64,000 nt of DNA from the NCBI RefSeq assembly GCF_016862575.1, contig NZ_BONF01000027.1:109998-173997 (forward strand). The letters are read 5' to 3'. A program made the position numbers and the translations under genes. Position 1 is the stretch's first letter. Each line of letters opens with the position of its first letter. Below, piece after piece: positions 1 through 6,625 of this stretch. The notes beneath the pieces were generated by a model that worked only from the letters and a program-made list of their open reading frames with translations, did not search any database and was not told the DNA's origin. The DNA is from Catellatospora bangladeshensis (GTDB taxonomy: Bacteria; Actinomycetota; Actinomycetes; Mycobacteriales; Micromonosporaceae).

Positions 1-1
1 G

Positions 2-142
2 GTGTACGCGCAGGCGCCCGGCCTCGTCGCACGCTGCCCGTCCTGCCAGGAGGTGCTGATGCGGCTGGTCCGGGGCCCGTCGGACGCCTGGCTGGACCTG
101 CGCGGCACCATGTCGCTGCGCATCCCGATGCCCCCGGAGTAG
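2..142 (+). CDS. DUF6510-like protein, 3' end only
   Basis: The last 46 codons of a gene that begins before the window; the stop is TAG. A CPSC pair is followed by LMRLVRGP and a short beta-rich tail ending IPMPPE, which resembles the small zinc-ribbon-like DUF6510 family of actinobacteria. The other half of a possible metal site (another Cys pair) would lie outside the window. Function is unknown. The frame has strong high-GC third-position bias and ends 37 bases before the next gene on the same strand. Confidence 0.6.
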   Translation: MYAQAPGLVARCPSCQEVLMRLVRGPSDAWLDLRGTMSLRIPMPPE

Positions 143-179
143 CCGTTATCCGTACGTCATTACGGGTACATTGCGTGCT

Positions 180-569
180 ATGCCGATTTTGACCGATGAC
201 GACCTCGCCCTGCTCAACGAGGCCCAGCTCGCCCATGTCGCCGTGACGGAGTCCGACGGCTCGCCGCACGTGACCCCGGTGTGGATCGACACCGACGGGG
301 AGCACATCCTCTTCAACACCGCCAAGGGCCGGGTGAAGTACAACGCCCTGGTCCGTGACCCGCGGGTGGGCATCTCCATCGTGGACAAGCACGACGACTA
401 CCGCACCCTGTGGGTGAAGGGCGACGTCGAGTTCGTCGAGGAGGGCGCCGACGCGCACATCGACAAGCTCGCCTACAAGTACCTCGGCAAGGAGTCCTAC
501 CCCTGGCGCAAGCCCGAGGAGGTCCGCGTGATCGTCAAAGTCACCCCCACCGCCAAGCTGTCCCAGTAA
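180..569 (+). CDS. PPOX-class F420/FMN-dependent oxidoreductase
   Basis: A 129-residue protein of the pyridoxamine 5'-phosphate oxidase-like split-barrel fold. The pattern LLNEAQLAHVAVTESDG-SPHVTPVWID-LFNTAKGR-K-NAL-RDPRVGISI is typical of the actinobacterial family of F420-binding or FMN-binding enzymes (TIGR03618-like). It probably reduces or binds a small substrate with a flavin or deazaflavin; the substrate cannot be read from sequence. The ATG at 180 is preferred over the in-frame TTG at 171 because TACATT at 167-172 looks like a -10 box placed for a leaderless ATG and there is no Shine-Dalgarno sequence. The TAA stop lies at the edge of a palindromic repeat. Confidence 0.85.
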   Translation: MPILTDDDLALLNEAQLAHVAVTESDGSPHVTPVWIDTDGEHILFNTAKGRVKYNALVRDPRVGISIVDKHDDYRTLWVKGDVEFVEEGADAHIDKLAYKYLGKESYPWRKPEEVRVIVKVTPTAKLSQ

Positions 570-621
570 GGAAGGGCACCTTCTTAACGCTATGCGTAGA
601 GGAAGGTGCCCTTCTTAACGC
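568..621. repeat. Family A palindromic repeat, copy 1
   Basis: Arms GAAGGGCACCTTC (571-583) and GAAGGTGCCCTTC (602-614) are perfect 13-bp reverse complements. Each arm is flanked by TTAACGC-type sequence. Near-identical copies lie at 2570, 6028, 38940, 46973 and 48490. It starts at the stop codon of the PPOX gene. There is no T-tract, so it looks more like a dispersed repeat than a plain terminator. Confidence 0.9.
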
Positions 622-687
622 GCCTCGGCACCAGGTCTGCCCGGCCGCGCGGCCTGGGCGGCGTCGGCCCGGCCCGTCCGGGCGCAT

Positions 688-748
688 GATCGCTGTCTCG
701 TGTCAAGATCTGCGGTTCTACCAGGCGAAGTGACACGAAACAGCGATC
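688..748. repeat. Family C palindromic repeat, copy 1
   Basis: Arms 688-705 (starts GATCGCTGT) and 731-748 (ends ACAGCGATC) pair over 18 bases with one mismatch. The loop carries AAGATCTGCGGT, which is also present in the copy at 46879. The 383-base gap between the PPOX and DUF4331 genes holds only this element, the family A copy and the DUF4331 ribosome binding site. Confidence 0.8.
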
Positions 749-952
749 TTCGCGGCCTCCCGCCGGAGGACCGCCGACGCCGGGCGCGGCACCTGCCGGA
801 AGAGGTGTTTCGGAGCCGGAGTGCTGCCGGATGGCCCGCAGGCGGCAATCAGACAGGCACCCATCAATGGACTGACGTGGTCCGAAGTCCCCGCAACAGA
901 CGCGGCAGTCGCGTCTGGCCCCTCGACCCGAGAGGACTGGGGAGGACCGACC

Positions 953-2563
953 ATGAGACTCACCGTTCGCCGCAACCGCGTCGCCGCGGCGCTGGCCGCG
1001 TGCGTCGCGCTCGCCGGCGGCCTGTACGCGCTCGGCCCCGGCGCGGCCGGCGCGTCCAGCCACCGCGAGGCGCCCCTGATCGCGATGGACCCGGCCGTCG
1101 ACGCGACCGACCTGTACGCCTTCGTCAGCCCCGACCGGCCCGGCTACGTCACCTTCGTGGCCAACTGGGTGCCGTTCCAGGAGCCCAACGGCGGCCCGAA
1201 CTTCTACCCGTTCGCGACCGACGCCACGTACATGATCAATGTGGACAACGACGGCGACGCGAAGCCGGACGCCCGTTTCCGGTGGACCTTCAAGAACACC
1301 GACAAGCGCGGCAACGACACGTTCCTCTACAACAACGGGCCGGTGACCTCGCTCGACGACGATAACCTGCTGTTCCGGCAGACGTACACGCTGGAGTCGT
1401 CGTTCAACGGCGAGGGCTTCCGCACCCGCGCCACCAACGTGCCGGTGGCCCCGTCCCGGGTCGGCAACGCCTCGATGCCGGACTACGGCACGCTGCGCGA
1501 CCAGGCGACGAAGAAGCTGCCCGGCGGCTGGCGCGTCTTCGCCGGCCAGGCGGACGACCCGTTCTTCCTGGACCTGCGGGTGTTCGACCTGCTCTACGGC
1601 GGTGACCTGAGCGAGACCGGGCAGGACACGCTCGCCGGGTACAACGTCAACAGCATCGTGCTGGAGGTGCCGTTCAAGGACGTGGCACTGCGCGGCGACG
1701 GGCAGCGCAACCCCGTGATCGGCGTGTGGACGACCACCGAGCGGCCGCGCGTACGCATCACCGGGCGCACCGGCGACCCGCGTACCGGCGACCGGGTCCA
1801 GGTCTCGCGCCTGGGCAACCCGCTGGTCAACGAGGTCGTGACGCCCGCCGGGCTCAAGGACGCGTTCAACGCGTCCAAGCCCGAGGGCGATGCGAAGATC
1901 CCGCAGCTGGTCAAGCGGGTCACCGAACCCGAGGTGCCCAAGCTGATCGAGGCGATCTACGGCATCCCCGCCCCGGCCACCCCGCGCAACGACCTCGTCG
2001 AGATCTTCCTGACCGGCATCACCACCAAGGCCGACGGGCCGATCGAGGCGGACCTCAACTCGCAGCTGAACAACGCCGACGTCGACCCGGCGCGGTTCCG
2101 CCCGGCGGAGATGCTGCGGCTGAACCTGTCCGTGCCGGTCACGGCCGACCCGAACCGGCTCGGCGTGCTCGGCGGCGACCTGCAGGGCTTCCCGAACGGG
2201 CGGCGGCTCACCGACGACGTCGTCGACATCGAGCTGCAGGCACTGGTCGGCGCCGCGCAGACCGGGCAGCTCGTCGACGCGCTGGCCACCGGCGACGGAG
2301 TCGACGCCAACGAGAACACGTTCGGCGACACGTTCCCGTACGTGGCCCTGCCCAACGCGGCGGGCGTCAACACGGTCGGCGGCGGCACGGGCGCGGACCC
2401 GGGGCCGCGTACGGCGGACGCCTCACCGGCCTCCGCCGCGACGGACGACCCGGGCATGTCCACCGGCGACATGATGACCGTCGTCGGCTCGTCCCTCGCG
2501 GGCGGCCTGGGCCTGCTCTTCTTCGCCGGCTGGTGGATGCGCCGCCGCAACCGCACCACCTGA
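953..2563 (+). CDS. Secreted, C-terminally anchored DUF4331 protein
   Basis: A 536-residue DUF4331 protein. The signal peptide (about residues 1-34, Arg-rich start then a hydrophobic core) is followed directly by SSHREAPLIAMDP, the hallmark start of mature DUF4331 proteins, and by DATDLYAF. A C-terminal transmembrane helix (about 505-525, GGLGLLFFAGWW) before RRRNRTT would anchor it outside the membrane. The biochemical role of DUF4331 is not known. ATG 953 was chosen because GAGGACTGGGGAGG precedes it and the signal peptide begins there; an upstream in-frame extension has no signal. It is the first of three same-strand genes (DUF4331, TPR, NicO transporter), a grouping that suggests work in metal handling. 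That role is inferred from context. Confidence 0.88.
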   Translation: MRLTVRRNRVAAALAACVALAGGLYALGPGAAGASSHREAPLIAMDPAVDATDLYAFVSPDRPGYVTFVANWVPFQEPNGGPNFYPFATDATYMINVDNDGDAKPDARFRWTFKNTDKRGNDTFLYNNGPVTSLDDDNLLFRQTYTLESSFNGEGFRTRATNVPVAPSRVGNASMPDYGTLRDQATKKLPGGWRVFAGQADDPFFLDLRVFDLLYGGDLSETGQDTLAGYNVNSIVLEVPFKDVALRGDGQRNPVIGVWTTTERPRVRITGRTGDPRTGDRVQVSRLGNPLVNEVVTPAGLKDAFNASKPEGDAKIPQLVKRVTEPEVPKLIEAIYGIPAPATPRNDLVEIFLTGITTKADGPIEADLNSQLNNADVDPARFRPAEMLRLNLSVPVTADPNRLGVLGGDLQGFPNGRRLTDDVVDIELQALVGAAQTGQLVDALATGDGVDANENTFGDTFPYVALPNAAGVNTVGGGTGADPGPRTADASPASAATDDPGMSTGDMMTVVGSSLAGGLGLLFFAGWWMRRRNRTT

Positions 2564-2566
2564 TGA

Positions 2567-2621
2567 AAGGAAGGGCACCTTCTTAACGCTTTGCGTAGTA
2601 GAAGGTGCCCTTCTTAACGCG
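2567..2621. repeat. Family A palindromic repeat, copy 2
   Basis: Arms GAAGGGCACCTTC (2570-2582) and GAAGGTGCCCTTC (2601-2613), 13 bp and perfect. It begins 4 bases after the DUF4331 stop and ends about 30 bases before the TPR gene, so a transcript across both genes would carry the hairpin. Confidence 0.9.
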
Positions 2622-2648
2622 TCGCGTTTGGGAAGGGGAGGAAAGGTC

Positions 2649-4115
2649 ATGAAGCGGCGTTTGCTGGCGGTGGCGGTCACCGCGCTGGCGCTGGTGGGGC
2701 TCGGCGGCGCGTTCGGCGCCCCGCCCGAGCGGTGGGCGGGCGAGCCGCCGGTCGCGCCGACGGACCCGCTGGTCCGCTCGATCGAGCAGGCCCAGCGGCG
2801 GCTGCGCGAGGTGCCCGGCGACTGGCGCACCTGGGCCGAGCTGGGCAGCGCATATGTCGAGCAGGCCCGGATCACCGGTGACCCCGGCTACTACCCGCGC
2901 GCCGAAGGCGCACTGCACGAATCCCTGCGCCTGCGCCCGGCGTCGCTCGCCGGAGCCGACGGCAGCGGGAACGGCGGTAAGGGCGGCGTCGGTAATGGAA
3001 TCCAGCGCGGTGCAGGCGGTGGTAAGGGAGGCGATCTCAACGCAGGCGGTGGCACCGGAGGCGAGCGGAACGGCGGGGACGACGCCGGAGGGAGGGTTCA
3101 AGACGAGCGTGACAGGATCGGTGGCAACGATCTGGCCTTGGTCGGGCTGGGCGCGCTGGCTAACGCGCGGCACGACTTCGGGCAGGCCGAGCGGCTGGCC
3201 CGGCAGGCGATCCGGATCAACGCGTACAGCGCCGACGCGCACGGCGTGCTCGCCGACGCGCTGACCCAGCTCGGGCGGCCCGCCGAGGCGACCGAGGCGG
3301 TGCAGGCGATGCTGGACCTGCGGCCGGGACTGCCCGCGCTGTCACGCGCCGCCTACGACCTGGAGCAGCACGGACGGGTCGACGAGGCGCGCGGGCTGTG
3401 GACGGCGGCGCTGGCCACCGCCGTGGCACCCGCCGACGTCGCCTTCGTCCGGCAGCAGCTCGGCGACCTCGCCTGGCACGCCGGGGACCTAGCCGCGGCA
3501 CGCGCCGAGTACCAGGCGGGGCTGGCCGCGCGGGGTGACTACCTGCCACTGCGGCATGGCATGGCGCGCGTAGACGTCGCCGAGGGGCGGAGCGAGCCGG
3601 CGCTTACCGCATATGCCGAGCTGGCGGCGGCTTCGCCTACCCCGTCCCTGCTCGTCGAGCACGCCGAGCTGCTGCGCTCGCTGGGGCGGGCCGCCGAGGC
3701 CGACGCGCAGCTCGCGCTGGCCGGCGCCGCGCTCGACCTGCTGGCAGCGGGCGGGGGCGCCGACGACCTCGCCGCGGCCGAACTCGCCCTGGCCCGCGGC
3801 GACCATGCGGCCGCGGTGCGCCTGGCCGGGGCAGAGTGGGCCCGCCGCCGCCACACCGACGTCGCCGACACCCTCGCCTGGGCCCTGCACCAGGCCGGCC
3901 GCTCGGCCGAGGCGCTGCCGTACGCCCGTGCCGCCGAGGCGCTGGGCGCGCGCAGCGCGCGGTACGCGTACCACCTCGGCATGATCGAGCTGGCGCTCGG
4001 CGACCGTGCCGGGGCCCGCCGCGACCTGGCGCGGGCCCTCGACCTCAACCCGCACTTCTCGCCCCTCGACGCGCCCGCCGCGGCGCGCGCCCTCGCCCTG
4101 GCAGGTGCCTCATGA
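2649..4115 (+). CDS. TPR-repeat protein with an N-terminal signal or anchor
   Basis: A 488-residue protein. Residues 1-24 form a signal peptide or membrane anchor. The rest is tetratricopeptide-like, with helix pairs such as WRTWAELGSAYVEQAR, YYPRAEGALHESLRLRP, ALANARHDFGQAERLARQAI and later repeats to residue 480. A Gly/Asp-rich stretch of about 60 residues (about 101-160) interrupts the repeats between LRLRPAS and NDLALVGLG. It has no TPR periodicity and looks like an in-frame insertion. The stop overlaps the start of the NicO transporter (ATGA), so the two are probably translationally coupled. TPR proteins are scaffolds; a role in assembling or feeding the transporter is inference. Confidence 0.85.
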   Translation: MKRRLLAVAVTALALVGLGGAFGAPPERWAGEPPVAPTDPLVRSIEQAQRRLREVPGDWRTWAELGSAYVEQARITGDPGYYPRAEGALHESLRLRPASLAGADGSGNGGKGGVGNGIQRGAGGGKGGDLNAGGGTGGERNGGDDAGGRVQDERDRIGGNDLALVGLGALANARHDFGQAERLARQAIRINAYSADAHGVLADALTQLGRPAEATEAVQAMLDLRPGLPALSRAAYDLEQHGRVDEARGLWTAALATAVAPADVAFVRQQLGDLAWHAGDLAAARAEYQAGLAARGDYLPLRHGMARVDVAEGRSEPALTAYAELAAASPTPSLLVEHAELLRSLGRAAEADAQLALAGAALDLLAAGGGADDLAAAELALARGDHAAAVRLAGAEWARRRHTDVADTLAWALHQAGRSAEALPYARAAEALGARSARYAYHLGMIELALGDRAGARRDLARALDLNPHFSPLDAPAAARALALAGAS

Positions 4116-5905
4116 TCCGCAAGCTGTTCCTGGCGTTCGCGGCGGCCGCCGCCGCCACGCTGCTGCTGCCCGCCCCCGCGCAGGCCCACCCGCTGGGCGA
4201 CTTCTCGGTCAACCAGCTCGTCGCGCTCACGCTGCGGCCCGGCGCGGTGGACGCGACCGCGATCCTCGACCAGGCCGAGCTGCCCACCCTGCAGCTGCGG
4301 CCCATGCTGGACACCAGCGGCGACGGTGTCGCCGACGACACCGGACTCGCCCGGTACGCCGCGGCCGCGTGCGGCGTCCTCGCCCAGGACATCGTGGTAC
4401 GCGTCGACGGCGGCGCGCTGCGCTGGACCGTCGGCACGGCGGCGATGACGATGGAACCCGGCTCGGCCGGGCTGCACACCAGCCGCGTCACCTGCACCCT
4501 GAGCGCACCCGCCGCCCTGGACCGCGCCGCCGAGCTGACCGTGCGCAACGGGCACCTGCCGGGCCGGGTCGGCTGGCACGAGATCACCGCGTACGGCGTG
4601 GGCGTCGCGCTGCCCGGCTCCCCGGTCCCCGCCCGCAGCACGACGAACGAGCTGCGCGCATACCCCCTGGATCTGCTCGGGTCGCCGCTCGACGTGCGCG
4701 ACGCCCGGATCAGCGTCCAGCCCGCCCCGGGCGGCACGGCGGACACGTGCGCCGCTCCGGGCGATCCGGCCGACTCCCGAGACTCCGCCGGTCCCGCCGG
4801 TCCCGCCGGTCCCGCCGGTCCCGCCGGTCCCGCCGGTCCCGCCGGTCCCGCTGGATCCGCCGGTCGGGCCGGGGACTGCGGGGCCGGCGGACAGGTGGGC
4901 GCGGTGGACGATGCGGCGCCGCTGCGCTGGGCGGCGTGGGTGCAGCAGCGGGTGGTGGGCGCGGTCGGCGCGGATCGGCTCACCCCGGCCGTCGGGGTGC
5001 TGGCGGTGCTGCTCGCGCTGGTGCTCGGGGCGGGTCACGCGCTGCTGCCCGGCCACGGCAAGACCGTGCTGGCGGTGTACCTGGCCGGGCGCGCGGGTCG
5101 CCCCCGCGACGCCCTGTACGTCGGCGCGACGGTCACCGCGACCCACACCGGCGGCGTCATCGCCCTCGGGCTGCTGCTCACCGCCGTGTCCGGGCTGACC
5201 GGGCAGACCGTGCTCGGCTGGCTCGGCCTGGCCAGCGGCGCCATCGTCGTCACCGTGGGCCTGGCCATGCTGCGCAACGCCCGCCGCCCCGGCGAGCACA
5301 CCCATCGCCACGGGCTCTTCGGCCGCGCCCACTCCCATTCACACGAAGGCCACCACCCGACGACACCGGCCCGCGCAACCACCCACGAACACACTCACCC
5401 GCACGGTCTCCACCACAGCCACCCACATCCCGCCGGAGCCGCTCACCAGCACACGCGTCCAGACGAGGCTGCGCACCACCACACAGAGAGCCACGAGGTT
5501 CACCACACCCACCCGCATCAGCACGGCGTCGCGCAGCATCACGCGCATCCGCGCGTCGTCGCCCACGATCACGCGCCCGTCAGGCGGGGCGGTGGACGGT
5601 GGGGCATCGGCGCCATCGGGGTGGCGGCGGGCCTGGTGCCCAGCCCGTCGGCGCTGGTGGTGCTGCTCGGCGCGATCGCGCTCGGCCGCACGGGCTTCGG
5701 CATCCTGCTGGTGCTGGCGTACGGGCTGGGGATGGCGGCGACCCTCACCGCGGCGGGCCTGATGCTGCTGAAGGTGCGGGACCGGTGGGCGGGCAGGCTG
5801 AGCAGGTTCCGGCGGCTCCGGCCGGCGGGCCCGTACGCGGCCGGTGCGATGGTGCTGCTGGTCGGCGTGGGGCTGGCCGCGCGAGCCGCCGCTCTGGTCG
5901 TCTGA
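4112..5905 (+). CDS. NicO-family nickel/cobalt exporter or importer with His-rich loop
   Basis: A 597-residue membrane protein. A signal peptide (1-25, ending AQAHPLGDF) leads to an extracytoplasmic domain of about 200 residues. Then come a GPA-repeat linker (226-247) and the NicO core: GHALLPGHGK (about 308-317), ATHTGGVIALG, a very His-rich loop (about 395-490, HTHRHG, HSHSHEG, HHSHPHP) and the second half GLVPSPSALVVLLGA (about 507 onward). The paired HxxxxGH-type and P-S-P motifs and the His loop are family marks of Ni2+/Co2+ transport; direction cannot be told. It overlaps the TPR gene by four bases and lies upstream of cobN, so cobalt for B12 is a reasonable substrate, by inference. Confidence 0.85.
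   Translation: MIRKLFLAFAAAAAATLLLPAPAQAHPLGDFSVNQLVALTLRPGAVDATAILDQAELPTLQLRPMLDTSGDGVADDTGLARYAAAACGVLAQDIVVRVDGGALRWTVGTAAMTMEPGSAGLHTSRVTCTLSAPAALDRAAELTVRNGHLPGRVGWHEITAYGVGVALPGSPVPARSTTNELRAYPLDLLGSPLDVRDARISVQPAPGGTADTCAAPGDPADSRDSAGPAGPAGPAGPAGPAGPAGPAGSAGRAGDCGAGGQVGAVDDAAPLRWAAWVQQRVVGAVGADRLTPAVGVLAVLLALVLGAGHALLPGHGKTVLAVYLAGRAGRPRDALYVGATVTATHTGGVIALGLLLTAVSGLTGQTVLGWLGLASGAIVVTVGLAMLRNARRPGEHTHRHGLFGRAHSHSHEGHHPTTPARATTHEHTHPHGLHHSHPHPAGAAHQHTRPDEAAHHHTESHEVHHTHPHQHGVAQHHAHPRVVAHDHAPVRRGGGRWGIGAIGVAAGLVPSPSALVVLLGAIALGRTGFGILLVLAYGLGMAATLTAAGLMLLKVRDRWAGRLSRFRRLRPAGPYAAGAMVLLVGVGLAARAAALVV
4790..4852 (+). repeat. Seven tandem 9-bp units inside the NicO gene
   Basis: Unit GGTCCCGCC repeated seven times, the last ending GCT, encoding seven Gly-Pro-Ala triplets in a linker before the membrane core. 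The units are almost identical, so copy number may vary without shifting the frame. Confidence 0.95.
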
Positions 5906-5937
5906 CGTCGACGCCAGGCCGTCGCCCGGACCGCCAC

Positions 5938-5991
5938 GTAGATCTTGTGCGGTTGGTGTCGTCAGGACAGCACGAACTGCACAAGATCTAC
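5938..5991. repeat. Family C-like palindrome, copy 2
   Basis: Perfect 13-bp arms GTAGATCTTGTGC (5938-5950) and GCACAAGATCTAC (5979-5991) around a 28-base loop containing GGTGTCGTCAGGAC. It lies between two convergent genes, 31 bases from a family A repeat, and could act as a terminator for the NicO gene. Confidence 0.8.
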
Positions 5992-6021
5992 CGCACCCAC
6001 GGAGGCCGGCCCCGGCGGCGA

Positions 6022-6077
6022 CGTTAAGAAGGGCACCTTCCTCTACGTAAAGCGTTAAGAAGGTGCCCTTCCTTTCA
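6022..6077. repeat. Family A palindromic repeat, copy 3
   Basis: Arms GAAGGGCACCTTC (6028-6040) and GAAGGTGCCCTTC (6059-6071). On the minus strand it is read through by the end of the DUF2784 gene and supplies its last residues and stop codon. Confidence 0.9.
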
Positions 6078-6411
6078 GTAGGGGGATCAGCCAGGAGGTG
6101 AGGACGAGGAGGGCGGCGAGGATCTGGAGCTGGAGGGTGTAGCGCTCGGGGTAGACGACGCCGGTGAGGTAGGTGTCGATGAAGCCGCGGGACAGGCCCT
6201 GCTCGCCCGCGCGCAGGCGGGCCCAGTTCTCGACGTAGGTGAGCGGGCAGGTCAGCCCGAACACGATCGTGGCGAACCCCCAGCCCGCCGCGGCCAGGTG
6301 CGGCCAGCGCAGCCACGGCCGCCACCAGGCCAGGAACCCGCCCGTGACGACGTACGCCAGGAACAGGAAGTGCACCGCCATGGTGGCGTCGGCGAGCGCC
6401 CGATAGCCCAT
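6055..6411 (-). CDS. DUF2784 membrane protein
   Basis: A 118-residue integral membrane protein with about four hydrophobic segments. VHFLFLAYVVTGGFLAWW, WGFATIVFGLTCPLTYVENWAR and the C-terminal LQILAALLVLTSWL match the DUF2784 family (function unknown). The conserved CPLTYVENWAR region and the G-x-x-R-G-F-I-D-T-Y segment are present. The last residues KGRAPS and the stop are encoded by a family A palindromic repeat, so the native C-terminus has probably been replaced or extended. It converges on the NicO gene and is divergent from the cobN riboswitch. Confidence 0.85.
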   Translation of the reverse strand: MGYRALADATMAVHFLFLAYVVTGGFLAWWRPWLRWPHLAAAGWGFATIVFGLTCPLTYVENWARLRAGEQGLSRGFIDTYLTGVVYPERYTLQLQILAALLVLTSWLIPLLKGRAPS

Positions 6412-6429
6412 GCTCCATTATCTGCCGCT

Positions 6430-6610
6430 ACGATCCCGATGGCGGCAGGGAGGAACTCGGTGGAAATCCGAGACGGTCCCGCCACTGTTACCGGGGAGCC
6501 CGTCCCCAACCCCACGGCCACCGCAAGGGAAGGCCGGGGACGGGCGCCGATCCGGGAGTCAGGAGACTCCGGCCGCCGCGACGACTCTGCTACCGGGGCG
6601 CGGACCCCGA
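6430..6610 (+). promoter_or_regulatory. Cobalamin riboswitch 1 (upstream of cobN)
   Basis: The core GGCAGGGAGGAACTCGGTG, then GAAATCCGAGACGGTCCCGCCACTGT, and the B12 box AGTCAGGAGACTCC (6557-6570) are the conserved parts of the cobalamin aptamer. Downstream, CGGGG (6594-6598) and CCCCG (6605-6609) can pair to form a hairpin whose 3' base abuts the Shine-Dalgarno AAGGAGGA of cobN. That suggests AdoCbl represses translation of cobN; the mechanism is inferred. Confidence 0.93.
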
Positions 6611-6625
6611 AGGAGGAACGCGGTC

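Noticed and set aside
571..614. Family A repeats as simple Rho-independent terminators
   Set aside because: No T-tract follows, sequence identity among copies is much higher than structure alone would need, and one copy has its core in the wrong orientation. A terminator effect is still possible.
4790..4852. Possible CRISPR-like array in the NicO gene
   Set aside because: The units are 9 bases without spacers and encode GPA triplets in frame; it is a coding tandem repeat.
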